Under the pieces are notes generated by a model. The model did not search any database, was not told the origin of the DNA, and saw only the letters and a program-made list of their open reading frames with translations. From Neobacillus rhizosphaerae (GTDB lineage Bacteria > Bacillota > Bacilli > Bacillales > Cytobacillaceae): a stretch of DNA of 64,000 bases. Within the stretch, counting starts at the first letter, position 1. Every line of letters begins with the position of its first letter. Below are positions 17,272 to 26,607 of the stretch, piece after piece. The DNA lies in assembly GCF_937468385.1 (NCBI RefSeq), contig NZ_CALBWS010000012.1:1-64000 (forward strand), read 5' to 3'. The position numbers were made by a program, and so were the translations under genes.

Positions 17272-17426
17272 CGATTGAAACCCTCCTTCATTTTCCATAG
17301 TTCCTGTCCCATCCAGTTTTTAATTGAGGTCATTCCACTAAAAACAGGAAAATCCGCCAAGATTATCTGACCTCTTCCCTTTTGGAAACACCCTTCTTCC
17401 TTAATAAAGTTGCAGCAACGGGATTC

Positions 17427-17446
17427 ACCATATATGTATATATGGT
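17427..17446. promoter_or_regulatory. 20-bp palindrome in divergent intergenic region
   Basis: ACCATATAT and ATATATGGT form perfect 9-bp arms around GT. It is between the antiporter and the GH3 gene and could be an operator for the antiporter; no regulator can be named. Confidence 0.35.
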
Positions 17447-17589
17447 CACATTTATTATATGACTATTTGGTAACATGTACTCTGTTTGCTTCGTTTTAAA
17501 TAAAGTATCTGATTACTCTTCAAAAAAGGTGCCAGGCCCCAAGTGTGTTAATACGTTAACTTTGGAGAGTGCAGGCACGGAAGTTTTAC

Positions 17590-17634
17590 TTGATTAAGGC
17601 AGTGAAAGTGTTTATAATTTTGGTGAAACGTTTC
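17590..17634 (+). promoter_or_regulatory. GH3 promoter with LacI-type operator
   Basis: TTGATT at 17590-17595, 17-base spacer, TATAAT at 17613-17618. GAAACGTTTC, a perfect palindrome, follows at 17625-17634 just after the -10 box. The same 10-mer is at 23249-23258 before the binding-protein gene, so it is probably the operator of the LacI repressor at 26608. Confidence 0.65.
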
Positions 17635-17662
17635 TATAAAAAAATAATAGGAGTGCATCCAT

Positions 17663-19819
17663 TTGAAACATGAACAGTTAATTGATTTAGTTGAACAAAT
17701 GACGCTTCCCGAAAAAATTGGGCAATTGCAGCAATTGACGGGAGACTTTTTTATTGATCGAGAAACTGCCATCACTGGACCTATGAAGGAATACGGATTG
17801 GATGAGAATCTCTTGCATCAAGCTGGCTCCGTTCTTGGGTTATCTGGAGCGGCAGATTTAATAGAAGTACAGAAAAACTATATAGAAAAAAGTAGATTAG
17901 GTATTCCCCTCTTGTTTATGGCAGACATTATCCATGGTTATCGAACGATTTTTCCAATTCCTTTAGGGCTAGCTTGCAGTTGGAATCCGGAGTTGGTAGA
18001 AAAAACAGCACAAGTGGCAGCGAAGGAATCCGCTGTTTCTGGCCTGCATGTCACTTTCTCGCCAATGGTGGACTTAGTACGGGATCCAAGATGGGGACGA
18101 GTGATGGAGTCAACAGGAGAAGATCCTTATTTGAACCAACTCTATGGAAAGGCATTTGTGAACGGCTACCAAGGAAAGGATTTAACAAATGACCATGAAC
18201 GTATAGCCGCTTGTGTGAAACATTTTGCTGGCTACGGCGCTCCTGAAGGTGGAAGAGAATATAATACAGTCGATATTTCTGAGTGGGAATTTCGCGACTT
18301 TTATCTACCGGCTTATGCAGAAGCCATTCAAGCTGGTTCTAAATTAGTCATGACAGCTTTTAATATTTTGGAAGGAATTCCTGCAACCGCCAATAAAAAA
18401 TTAATGAGAGATATTCTCCGAAAAGAATTGAAATTTAATGGTGTGTTAATTTCTGATTGGGCTGCTATCAAGGAATTAATTCCACACGGAGTGGCAGCGA
18501 ACGAAGCAGACGCGGCAGAACTGGCTATCGAGGCCGGAGTTGATATTGAAATGATGACATTTTGTTATCACCACTTCTTAAAAGAGTTAGCAGAGGAAGG
18601 GCTTATTGAGCAAGGTTTGATTGATGAAGCCGTCCTCCGAATTTTGGAATTAAAAAACGATTTAGGATTATTTGAGAATCCTTATCGAGGTGCAGATGAA
18701 CAAAAAGAGGCTGAAGTTGTGTACAGTGAGGAGCACCAACAGACTGCACTCAAAGCAGCTGAAGAATCCATTGTTCTATTAAAAAATAATGGATCCCTTC
18801 CTTTAAAAATAGAAGACAAAATTGCTGTCATTGGACCAGTCGCAAATAGCACTGATTTATTGGGTAATTGGTCTTGGAAGGGTGATCGTTCTGAAACACA
18901 GACCCTTACATCGGCACTCTCTATCTATTATCCTCATTTATTAGAGGCGCAAGGATGTGGAGTATTAGATGGATCACCCACCCAATTAGAAGAAGCGTTA
19001 GAAATTGCCAAAAATGCAGACAAAATTATTTTGGCTTTAGGCGAATCTGCCGATATGGTGGGAGAAGGAGCAAGCGTAACAAATCTACAGTTACCAGAAT
19101 GTCAATTGAACTTGCTGAACGAAATCAGCAAATTAAATAAAACTATTGTGCTCGTATTAATTAATGGGCGCCCGTTAGACTTGAGCGATGTTAGTGAGAA
19201 GTGTGATGCTATCCTTGAAGCATGGTTCCCAGGTTCAAAAGGGGCGGAAGCAGTTGCGAATATATTGGTGGGCAACACTGTTCCACAGGGGAAACTTACC
19301 ATGTCATTTCCACGAAATATCGGGCAAATTCCGGTATATTACAATGCCTTTAATACAGGACGTCCAACCGAACTTCTAGGAACAGAGGGTCGATACATTT
19401 CTAAATATGTAGATGTTCCGAATACGCCGCTGTTTCCATTTGGATTTGGATTGAGTTATACAAGTTTTGATTATCAAGATTTGCAGCTTTCATCAAAAGA
19501 AATGAAAATGGAAAATGGTGAGATTACCGCTTCAGTCACGATTAGAAACACTGGGAATCATGATGGGGTCGAAACGGTTCAATGGTATATTCGTGATCTA
19601 GTAGGAAAAGTCGTCCGTCCGGTAAAAGAGTTAAAAGGATTTGAAAAGATTCATTTAAAGAAAAATGAATCAAAACAAATTACCTTTACCATCACAACAG
19701 ATCAATTAACTTATATCCATAGTGATTTTAAGAAAACGATTGAGCCTGGTGAGTTTATTCTCATGGTTGGCGGGGATAGTGAAAATATTTTACAAGAAAG
19801 ATTATCATTAGTCTTGTAA
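17663..19819 (+). CDS. GH3 beta-glucosidase (beta-1,2-glucooligosaccharide/sophorose type)
   Basis: About 718 residues, three-part GH3 architecture: N-terminal TIM barrel, alpha/beta sandwich with the LKNNGSLPL block, and a C-terminal fibronectin-III-like domain starting near SYTSFDYQDL. The nucleophile is Asp265 in VLISDW; ESTGEDPYLN and KHFAGYG are further signature blocks. No signal peptide, so it is intracellular. It should hydrolyse short beta-glucosides delivered by the ABC importer; specificity for beta-1,2 links is inferred from the neighbouring GH94 gene, as in the Listeria innocua cluster. It starts at TTG with TAGGAGTG upstream and lies 13 bases before the GH94 gene. Confidence 0.88.
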   Translation: MKHEQLIDLVEQMTLPEKIGQLQQLTGDFFIDRETAITGPMKEYGLDENLLHQAGSVLGLSGAADLIEVQKNYIEKSRLGIPLLFMADIIHGYRTIFPIPLGLACSWNPELVEKTAQVAAKESAVSGLHVTFSPMVDLVRDPRWGRVMESTGEDPYLNQLYGKAFVNGYQGKDLTNDHERIAACVKHFAGYGAPEGGREYNTVDISEWEFRDFYLPAYAEAIQAGSKLVMTAFNILEGIPATANKKLMRDILRKELKFNGVLISDWAAIKELIPHGVAANEADAAELAIEAGVDIEMMTFCYHHFLKELAEEGLIEQGLIDEAVLRILELKNDLGLFENPYRGADEQKEAEVVYSEEHQQTALKAAEESIVLLKNNGSLPLKIEDKIAVIGPVANSTDLLGNWSWKGDRSETQTLTSALSIYYPHLLEAQGCGVLDGSPTQLEEALEIAKNADKIILALGESADMVGEGASVTNLQLPECQLNLLNEISKLNKTIVLVLINGRPLDLSDVSEKCDAILEAWFPGSKGAEAVANILVGNTVPQGKLTMSFPRNIGQIPVYYNAFNTGRPTELLGTEGRYISKYVDVPNTPLFPFGFGLSYTSFDYQDLQLSSKEMKMENGEITASVTIRNTGNHDGVETVQWYIRDLVGKVVRPVKELKGFEKIHLKKNESKQITFTITTDQLTYIHSDFKKTIEPGEFILMVGGDSENILQERLSLVL

Positions 19820-19832
19820 GAAAGAAGGGTAA

Positions 19833-22800
19833 ATGTTGGAACATAATCGTTTTATTACCTTGCAAAAAGGGAAATTACAATTCAATTTTTTACGAAATGG
19901 AACGCTATATGATGCGATGTATGACGAGAGCATTATGATCAATCAAATAAAGGGGAACCCTGTTGATGGGTCTTTAAGCAACCTTTATCTTCGCAAATAT
20001 CAAGAAGATGGAACCTATCAAGTTTATCCTTTTCTTGGAAACGAATCTCAAAGTAATTGGCAAAAGAGAGAAAATCAATTACTTTGGCATGGTTTAGTGG
20101 AAAATATTCACTATGAAGTGATTTTCTCTTTAAGTTCCCATAACATATGGTTTTGGGATATTCACTTAAAAGGGAATGGCGAAACCGTGGATGTGATCTA
20201 CACACAAGATCTCGGTTTAGCTAACCAAAATGCGGTTCAATCCAATGAAGCGTATGTATCTCAATATATTGACCACAAAGTCTTATCTGATGAAAATAAA
20301 GGATACGTTGTTTGTTCACGGCAAAATCAATCTCAAAATGATGGTGTTTTTCCGTATCTTCAACAAGGTTCTTTGACATATTCAGAGGGGTTCAGTACCG
20401 ACGGATTCCAATTTTTTGGAAAATCCTACAAGACAACGAATCGTCCAAAAGCTTTTGATCAAGAAAACCTGGATAATGAAGTGTATCAATATGAGTTTGC
20501 TTTTACAGCATTGAAGTCGAAGCCTGTTACCTTATCGAACGATCAGCACTTCACCTTTTATGGTCTTTTTGTAGAAAATCAACCAGAGGCGATTCAACAA
20601 TTGGAATATCAAACTGTCCTCGACGAAGCAAGAATTGATATTCGGTTCCCTGATCAATGGGAACCAGTGAATCAGCTGAAATTTAACAAACAATTCCTAA
20701 GCAAAAATATAGTTGGACGCTCTTTATCTAAGGAAGATTTACAGAGTTTGTTTCCTGAACGTAGACAGGAGGAGTGGCAGGATCAACAACTGTTATCCTT
20801 TTTCACACCTTCACACGAACATGTTGTATTAAAAGAAAAAGAGAACCTTTCTGAACGTCCTCATGGACATATTTTTTTAAGCGGTAACCATCTTGATCCA
20901 CACGAAGAGATATTAGCATCGACATCTTATATGTATGGAATATTTCAATCCCAAGTTGTGATTGGCAATACGTCGATGCATAAATTGTTTACCAACCCAA
21001 GGAATGCTTTGAATTGCTTGAAAACTTCAGGACAGCGTATCTATCTTGAAGTAGATGGCAACTATCATCTGCTAACCATGCCCTCCGCATATGAAGTGGG
21101 TTTTAATTATGCGAAATGGTACTATAAAATGCCTGATGATCTAGTAGTTGTTACGGTCTATACTGTAACGGACCGTCCTGAAGTCAGACTAGAAGTTCAT
21201 TCTCAAAATCAAAAAGAATATCGTATGGTCGTTACACAGCAAGTAGTAATGAATGAAACAGAATATAAAGTGCCGATTTCATTTGTACATGACACGCAAA
21301 AAGGCCGCATCACCTTTCATACACTAGAGGGGACATTGGCAAAAGAGGTTTATCCACATTTGCATTATGTTCTTTCCTATAACGGGGGAAATGTACAAGT
21401 TTCAACGGATGAAATTTTCTTTGAAAGTCCGGAAACTGACCATCAAAGCTCTTTATTGTCATTAGCATTTGATCCGACATCTGATTTAGCACTGACCATC
21501 GGCGGGTCTTTACATGAAGGAAGCGTCCAACCGTCTAAACAAACTTTTGAAAATGCCAAAGCTGATTTTCAGCAGCATTACAAAACACTTATGAGAGGAT
21601 TTGCTTTATCTCAAAATTCGAAGCTAAACCCTGAGTTAGAGCGGATGAACACCATCTTTTGGTGGTATACCCATGATATGTTGATCCACTTCCTTTCTCC
21701 ACACGGGTTAGAACAATATAGTGGGGCAGCATGGGGAACACGTGACGTATGCCAAGGTCCAACTGAATACTTTATGGCGATGCAGCATTATCCTGTCGTG
21801 AGAAAAATAATTGAAACCTTGTTCTCCCATCAATTTATTCAAGATGGCAACTGGTCGCAATGGTTTATGTTTGATCGCTACTCCAACATTATGGCCAATG
21901 AGAGTCATGGAGATATCATTGTTTGGCCGCTAAAAATGGTTTCCGAATATTTACTTGCGACGAATGACGAGACGATTTTATCCATGGAATTACCATATAT
22001 GGATAAAGAAACAAGCCAAATGACACCATATAAAGAAACATTGTTGGACCATTTAAAAAAGGAAGTATCCTACATTCAAGACCACTTTTTGTATGATACC
22101 TATTTATCCAGCTATGGGGATGGTGACTGGGATGACACGTTACAGCCAGCAAATGCCAAGCTAAAAAAACAAATGGCCAGTACCTGGACGGTTGCACTAA
22201 CCTATCAAACTATCTACCAAAGCTATCAAGCATTGGAGCCGTATGATAAAGATTGGGCAAATGACTTGAAAGTTTTAGCTGAAAATATCAAGAACGATTT
22301 TCGAAGATACTTTTTAAAGGATAGTACACTGCCAGGATTTATTTCGATGGAAAATCCTAGTGAGGTTTCCTATATGCTTCATCCCACTGACAACAAAACA
22401 AATATTCAGTATCGTTTATTGCCAATGATACAGAGTATTTCAAGTGACCTTTTAGAGAAAGATGAAGCAGAGCATCATCTTCAGCTAATCCAACAGCATC
22501 TCCTTTTTCCAGATGGTGTTCGCTTGATGAATAAGCCAGCGGCCTATCATGGTGGCGTAAGCGAAGTTTTCAAACGTGCAGAGCAAGCAGCGAATTTTGG
22601 AAGAGAAATTGGACTGCAATATGTACATGCCCATATTCGCTATGTTGAAGCATTAGCAAAGTTTGGTAAGGAGAATGAGGCTTGGGAGGCCTTGCAACTT
22701 ATTAACCCGATTCTTATTCAGGATTATGTTTCAAATGCGGGTATCAGGCAAAGTAATACGTATTTCAGTAGCTCAGATGGTGATTTTAAATCACGGTATG

Positions 22801-23198
22801 AGGCACAAGAACATTTTGAGGACTTAAAAACAAAAAATGTAAGTGTTAAAGGTGGTTGGAGGGTATATTCCAGTGGACCAGGGATTTATCTGCACCAATT
22901 CGTACGGAATATGTTAGGTTTTAGAGAAACGTCTTCCCATTTAGTATTTGATCCAGTATTGCCAGGAGAACTTTTACAATCTGGTTTAACGTTTCAATTT
23001 TCCTATCACAACTATCAAATTACCGTAGACTTTCATAAGGCAAATTCAAGTGATGAGAGGAAAATTTTATTAAATGGCCATGAATTGACCTTTGAAGACG
23101 AGAAAAATCATTACCGTCAGGGTGGTATTTCCCTTTTAAAGGAAAAAACAAACCCATTATTTCAAAATTATACCAATAAATTCGAAATTTGGCTTTAG
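19833..23198 (+). CDS. GH94 1,2-beta-oligoglucan phosphorylase
   Basis: About 1121 residues, close in length to characterised 1,2-beta-oligoglucan phosphorylases such as Listeria Lin1839 (a little over 1100 residues). The C-terminal half is an (alpha/alpha)6 barrel with YGDGDWDDTLQPA; the general-acid Asp should be in the DWDD segment near residues 765-768. GWRVYSSGPGIYLHQFVRN near the end is a typical GH94 phosphate/sugar-binding region. The enzyme reversibly phosphorolyses beta-1,2-glucan oligomers to glucose 1-phosphate in the cytoplasm. It has no signal peptide. It is second in an operon after the GH3 gene and just upstream of the importer. The family is sure; linkage specificity is inferred from length, sequence impression and gene order. 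Confidence 0.85.
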   Translation: MLEHNRFITLQKGKLQFNFLRNGTLYDAMYDESIMINQIKGNPVDGSLSNLYLRKYQEDGTYQVYPFLGNESQSNWQKRENQLLWHGLVENIHYEVIFSLSSHNIWFWDIHLKGNGETVDVIYTQDLGLANQNAVQSNEAYVSQYIDHKVLSDENKGYVVCSRQNQSQNDGVFPYLQQGSLTYSEGFSTDGFQFFGKSYKTTNRPKAFDQENLDNEVYQYEFAFTALKSKPVTLSNDQHFTFYGLFVENQPEAIQQLEYQTVLDEARIDIRFPDQWEPVNQLKFNKQFLSKNIVGRSLSKEDLQSLFPERRQEEWQDQQLLSFFTPSHEHVVLKEKENLSERPHGHIFLSGNHLDPHEEILASTSYMYGIFQSQVVIGNTSMHKLFTNPRNALNCLKTSGQRIYLEVDGNYHLLTMPSAYEVGFNYAKWYYKMPDDLVVVTVYTVTDRPEVRLEVHSQNQKEYRMVVTQQVVMNETEYKVPISFVHDTQKGRITFHTLEGTLAKEVYPHLHYVLSYNGGNVQVSTDEIFFESPETDHQSSLLSLAFDPTSDLALTIGGSLHEGSVQPSKQTFENAKADFQQHYKTLMRGFALSQNSKLNPELERMNTIFWWYTHDMLIHFLSPHGLEQYSGAAWGTRDVCQGPTEYFMAMQHYPVVRKIIETLFSHQFIQDGNWSQWFMFDRYSNIMANESHGDIIVWPLKMVSEYLLATNDETILSMELPYMDKETSQMTPYKETLLDHLKKEVSYIQDHFLYDTYLSSYGDGDWDDTLQPANAKLKKQMASTWTVALTYQTIYQSYQALEPYDKDWANDLKVLAENIKNDFRRYFLKDSTLPGFISMENPSEVSYMLHPTDNKTNIQYRLLPMIQSISSDLLEKDEAEHHLQLIQQHLLFPDGVRLMNKPAAYHGGVSEVFKRAEQAANFGREIGLQYVHAHIRYVEALAKFGKENEAWEALQLINPILIQDYVSNAGIRQSNTYFSSSDGDFKSRYEAQEHFEDLKTKNVSVKGGWRVYSSGPGIYLHQFVRNMLGFRETSSHLVFDPVLPGELLQSGLTFQFSYHNYQITVDFHKANSSDERKILLNGHELTFEDEKNHYRQGGISLLKEKTNPLFQNYTNKFEIWL

Positions 23199-23211
23199 TA
23201 AAATATTTATA

Positions 23212-23258
23212 TTGAAAACGATTTCAGTTGGAAGTATAATAATCCATAGAAACGTTTC
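23212..23258 (+). promoter_or_regulatory. Importer promoter with cre-like site and LacI-type operator
   Basis: TTGAAA (23212-23217), exactly 17 bases, TATAAT (23235-23240). The palindrome TGAAAACGATTTCA at 23213-23226 overlaps the -35 box and matches the CcpA cre consensus. GAAACGTTTC at 23249-23258 matches the site before the GH3 gene. Together these suggest carbon catabolite repression plus specific induction. Confidence 0.7.
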
Positions 23259-23284
23259 GATAAATAAATTGGAGGTTTTATTCA

Positions 23285-24532
23285 ATGAAAAAGCAAGCTT
23301 TGTGGTTAGTCATTTTGACTTTGGTTCTTTCAACTTTTATCGCCGGCTGCTCATCAAAAAATACAGACAGCAGCAGTAGTAAATCTAAAGAAATAACATT
23401 TTGGTTTATGGGCGATGGTGACAAACAAATTAAACCGATCGTGGATAACTTTACAAAAGAAACCGGAATAAAGGTTAAAATTCAAAGTATTCCATGGGGT
23501 TCAGCACATGACAAATTATTAACCGCTGTTGCATCTAAATCGGGTCCAGATGTGGTCCAAATGGGAACAACGTATATGTCTGAATTTGTTGATGCAGGCG
23601 TATTGATGGATCTTACAGATGATGTTAAAAAGAATGAGACGATAAAACCTGAAAACTTTTTCAGTGGATCAGTTAATACGACCAAATTTGATGATAAATT
23701 TTATGCAGTTCCTTGGTATACAGAAACACGTGCCTTATACTACCGTACCGATCTATTAAATCAAGTGGGATATGACCATGCACCAAAAACATGGGATGAA
23801 TTATATGATGCATCTTTAAAGCTCTCTAAACGTGGAGAAGGCAAATACGGATTTAATGTAGATGGTGGTGAACCTACGTTTGGATTTATGTTTGCGCGTC
23901 AAAACGGTTCCAAATTATTTGATGATAAGGGAAATCCGCAGTTTAATAAAAAACCTTATGTAGATTCCTTGAAATATCTAGAAAAATTCATTAAAACTGG
24001 CGCTGCTCCTGACCATGACTTAAAGTTAGATATTAGCGTAGGCTTTGGTGGCGAGGGAATTGTGCCAATGTTTATCAGTGGACCATGGATGATTAATGCG
24101 ATTAAAGACAATGCTCCAGACATTGAAGGTAAATGGGCAACCGCTGAACTACCTAAGGGACCTGAAAACAATATATCTAATACTGGCGGTTCAAACTTAG
24201 CCATCTTTAACACAAGCAAGAATAAAGATAATGCACTTAAATTAATTGAATTCCTAGCCAAACCTGAGAATCAATTAGCATTCTTCAAATCTAGCAGTTC
24301 ATTGCCAACAAGCCAAAAAGCGTGGGAAGATACAACTTTTACAAGTGATCCATTTATTTCGACTTTTGGAAAGCAATTGAAAAGCTCTGAGCCAATGCCT
24401 CTTATGAAAGAATGGGATCAAATTACACAAGCCTACTTGAAAGAGTGGGAACAAATTTATTCCGCAGGCAAAGATGTTCAAAAATCTATGGATGATTTAA
24501 ACGCTCAAACCAAATCAATTTTAGGAAAATAA
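23285..24532 (+). CDS. Sugar ABC transporter substrate-binding lipoprotein
   Basis: About 415 residues, MalE-like type I binding protein. Residues 1-21 form a lipoprotein signal with lipobox IAGC, followed by a Ser-rich linker. WGSAHDKLLTAVASKSGPDV and YAVPWYTETRALYYRTDLL are typical cluster-1 sugar-binding-protein blocks. It should capture beta-1,2-glucooligosaccharides at the cell surface, as the homologous Listeria Lin1841 does. AATTGGAGG precedes the ATG. It has its own promoter and is followed by a strong hairpin and a dispersed repeat before the permease genes, an arrangement that typically keeps binding protein in excess over permeases. Confidence 0.88.
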   Translation: MKKQALWLVILTLVLSTFIAGCSSKNTDSSSSKSKEITFWFMGDGDKQIKPIVDNFTKETGIKVKIQSIPWGSAHDKLLTAVASKSGPDVVQMGTTYMSEFVDAGVLMDLTDDVKKNETIKPENFFSGSVNTTKFDDKFYAVPWYTETRALYYRTDLLNQVGYDHAPKTWDELYDASLKLSKRGEGKYGFNVDGGEPTFGFMFARQNGSKLFDDKGNPQFNKKPYVDSLKYLEKFIKTGAAPDHDLKLDISVGFGGEGIVPMFISGPWMINAIKDNAPDIEGKWATAELPKGPENNISNTGGSNLAIFNTSKNKDNALKLIEFLAKPENQLAFFKSSSSLPTSQKAWEDTTFTSDPFISTFGKQLKSSEPMPLMKEWDQITQAYLKEWEQIYSAGKDVQKSMDDLNAQTKSILGK

Positions 24533-24607
24533 GAACGAACTTGCTTATGGACGGTATGGGGTGACTTGTTGACTGGCAAGCAAGCCAAAAACATAGTCTC
24601 TCTTGGG

Positions 24608-24637
24608 GCGGACAGAAAGCTAAAGCTTTCTGTCCGC
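24608..24637 (+). terminator. Strong mRNA hairpin after binding-protein gene
   Basis: Perfect 14-bp stem (GCGGACAGAAAGCT and its complement) with a minimal loop. No T-tract follows, so it probably acts as an attenuating or 3'-stabilising hairpin rather than a full terminator. Confidence 0.6.
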
Positions 24638-24699
24638 ATTTGATGAACCGACAAGAAGGTTCATTCTTATTTAATAGGAATATATATCATTGAACTTTG

Positions 24700-24782
24700 A
24701 TAACTGTCTAGCGTAAGCGGCCCCAGCGGCTAGTGAACTTCGCTCTTCTCCCTACGCTGCTAAACGGGCGCTTGCTCTTTTC
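24700..24782 (+). repeat. Dispersed Bacillus-type intergenic repeat (CTGTCTAGC element)
   Basis: The segment begins TAACTGTCTAGCG, contains CCCAGCGGCTAGTGAACTTC and ends GGGCGCTTGCTCTTT. I recognise this as resembling a GC-rich intergenic repeat spread through many Bacillus genomes. It is inserted between binding-protein and permease genes and may fold into hairpins. Copy number in this genome cannot be seen from one window. Confidence 0.5.
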
Positions 24783-24806
24783 TTATTTTTAATGAGAGGA
24801 AAAATG

Positions 24807-25700
24807 ATGATGAAAAAACAAGGAATATTAGCACCATTTTTGTTTATTTTTCCTGCGCTTACTCTGCTACTATTATTTTCAATCATTCCTATTATTGTGG
24901 CTTTGATTATTAGCTTTACAGATTTAAGTCTCGCTGGTTTAGCTGATTGGTCACGTGTTCATTTTATTGGATGGAATAATTACAAAAGTGTTTTGACTGA
25001 TACTGTTTTTGCAAAAGCAATAGGAAATACGTTGTTTTACGTAATCATAGGAGTTCCGTTAGTGGTGGCATTCTCATTAGCTATTGCTATTATGATTAAC
25101 TTCGGTAGATCAGCCTTTTTTAAACTTATTCGTTTGGTTTTCTATACACCATCGATTACAAATACCGTCGCTATCGCCGTTGTCTGGTCTTATTTATATA
25201 ATCCTAGCATTGGTTTATTTAATTTTATTTTAGCTAAATTCCATATGGGACCAGTTCCATGGCTACAAGATCCCACGATGGCGAAGATTTCATTGATTAT
25301 CTTAGCAGTATGGAAAGCAATCGGGATTAATATGATCATCTTTTTAGCTGCCCTACAAGGGATTCCTAAGGAATATTATGAAGCGGCTGAAATCGATGGA
25401 GCCAATCGTTGGAAACAAATTACGAAAATTACGATACCACTTATGAGTTTTTCCATTTTCTTTGTTAGTGTGACAACACTGATTGGTTGGTTCCAATTTT
25501 TTGAAGAACCACTCGTTATGACAAAAGGCGGCCCACTTGATGGTACGACATCTGTTGCCTTGTTTATCTATCGAAACGGCTTCCAATATAGTAAGTTTGG
25601 GTATGCAGCGGCCGGATCGTTTATCTTATTTATTAGCATTATTATTGTCACAGCTATTCAATTTAAAATACAAAATAGACATGAAAAACAAGGCGTGTAG
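24807..25700 (+). CDS. Sugar ABC transporter permease (MalF/UgpA type)
   Basis: About 297 residues with six membrane helices. The EAA loop that docks the ATPase is seen as YYEAAEIDGANRWKQITKIT IPL-type sequence near residue 200. Three consecutive ATGs are available; GAGAGGA lies about 7 bases before the middle one at 24807. It pairs with the next permease. No ATPase gene is in the locus, so a shared MsmX-type ATPase encoded elsewhere probably powers it, as in many Firmicute sugar importers. Confidence 0.9.
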   Translation: MMKKQGILAPFLFIFPALTLLLLFSIIPIIVALIISFTDLSLAGLADWSRVHFIGWNNYKSVLTDTVFAKAIGNTLFYVIIGVPLVVAFSLAIAIMINFGRSAFFKLIRLVFYTPSITNTVAIAVVWSYLYNPSIGLFNFILAKFHMGPVPWLQDPTMAKISLIILAVWKAIGINMIIFLAALQGIPKEYYEAAEIDGANRWKQITKITIPLMSFSIFFVSVTTLIGWFQFFEEPLVMTKGGPLDGTTSVALFIYRNGFQYSKFGYAAAGSFILFISIIIVTAIQFKIQNRHEKQGV

Positions 25701-25715
25701 AAGGGGGCATACTTG

Positions 25716-26546
25716 ATGGATTCAAATAAAAAATCACAAAAGCAAGCAAAAATAATTGTTGGAGTGATCTTAGGTGTTTGGGGATTTATTACCTTTATTC
25801 CATTTTTATGGATGATCGCCTCTTCTTTTAAAACAAATGCAGAAATTTCACAAATAGTCCCTAGCCTTTTTCCTAAACATCCAACACTTGATAATTTTAA
25901 AGAACTATTTTTTAAATTGAATTTTAGTGTTTATTTAAAAAATACATTGGTGATTACAGCTTTTTCTTTTGTAGGATTGTTTTTAAATGCTATGGCAGGG
26001 TATGGTTTTGCCAAATATAACTTCAAAGGCAAAGAGAAAATATTTCTCCTCGTATTAGCCACGATGATGATTCCTGGGCAAGTGACGATGATTCCCGTTT
26101 ATTTATTATTAAACATGGTTGGTTTGACGAATACGCTAACCGGAATTGTTCTGCCAGGATTAGTCGGTGCGTTTGGGATCTTTTTATTCCGCCAATTTAT
26201 GTCGACAATTTCAAATGAGATTATTGAAGCAGCCCGGTTAGACGGAGCTAGTGAATGGTATATTTTCACAAGAATTATTTTGCCAATTTCACGACCTGTC
26301 CTAGCCGTGCAAGGCATATTAACGTTTATTGGAGGCTGGAATTCATTTATTTGGCCATTAATTATCGCGAATGATGAGAAATTTTATACACTTTCCGTTG
26401 GATTGCAATTGCTCCAAGGACAGCACGGAACAAATTACGCATTGCAAATGTCCGGCGCAACCTTTATGGTCGTTCCGATTATTATCATCTTTTTATGTTT
26501 GCAAAAATATATTTTGGATGGATTTAATGTATCCGGTTTGAAATAA
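25716..26546 (+). CDS. Sugar ABC transporter permease (MalG/UgpE type)
   Basis: About 276 residues, six membrane helices, with N-terminal FIPFLWMIASSFKTNAEI typical of MalG-type subunits and the EAA loop IIEAARLDGASEWYIFTRII. It forms the second half of the membrane channel. The ATG at 25716 has AAGGGGG 8 bases upstream and is preferred to the TTG just before it. It lies 15 bases after the partner permease. Confidence 0.9.
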   Translation: MDSNKKSQKQAKIIVGVILGVWGFITFIPFLWMIASSFKTNAEISQIVPSLFPKHPTLDNFKELFFKLNFSVYLKNTLVITAFSFVGLFLNAMAGYGFAKYNFKGKEKIFLLVLATMMIPGQVTMIPVYLLLNMVGLTNTLTGIVLPGLVGAFGIFLFRQFMSTISNEIIEAARLDGASEWYIFTRIILPISRPVLAVQGILTFIGGWNSFIWPLIIANDEKFYTLSVGLQLLQGQHGTNYALQMSGATFMVVPIIIIFLCLQKYILDGFNVSGLK

Positions 26547-26607
26547 TAGATACAAATTATAAACGTTTTTTTGTAAAATAGTGGGTATAAGAGAAAGGGT
26601 GAAAAGC

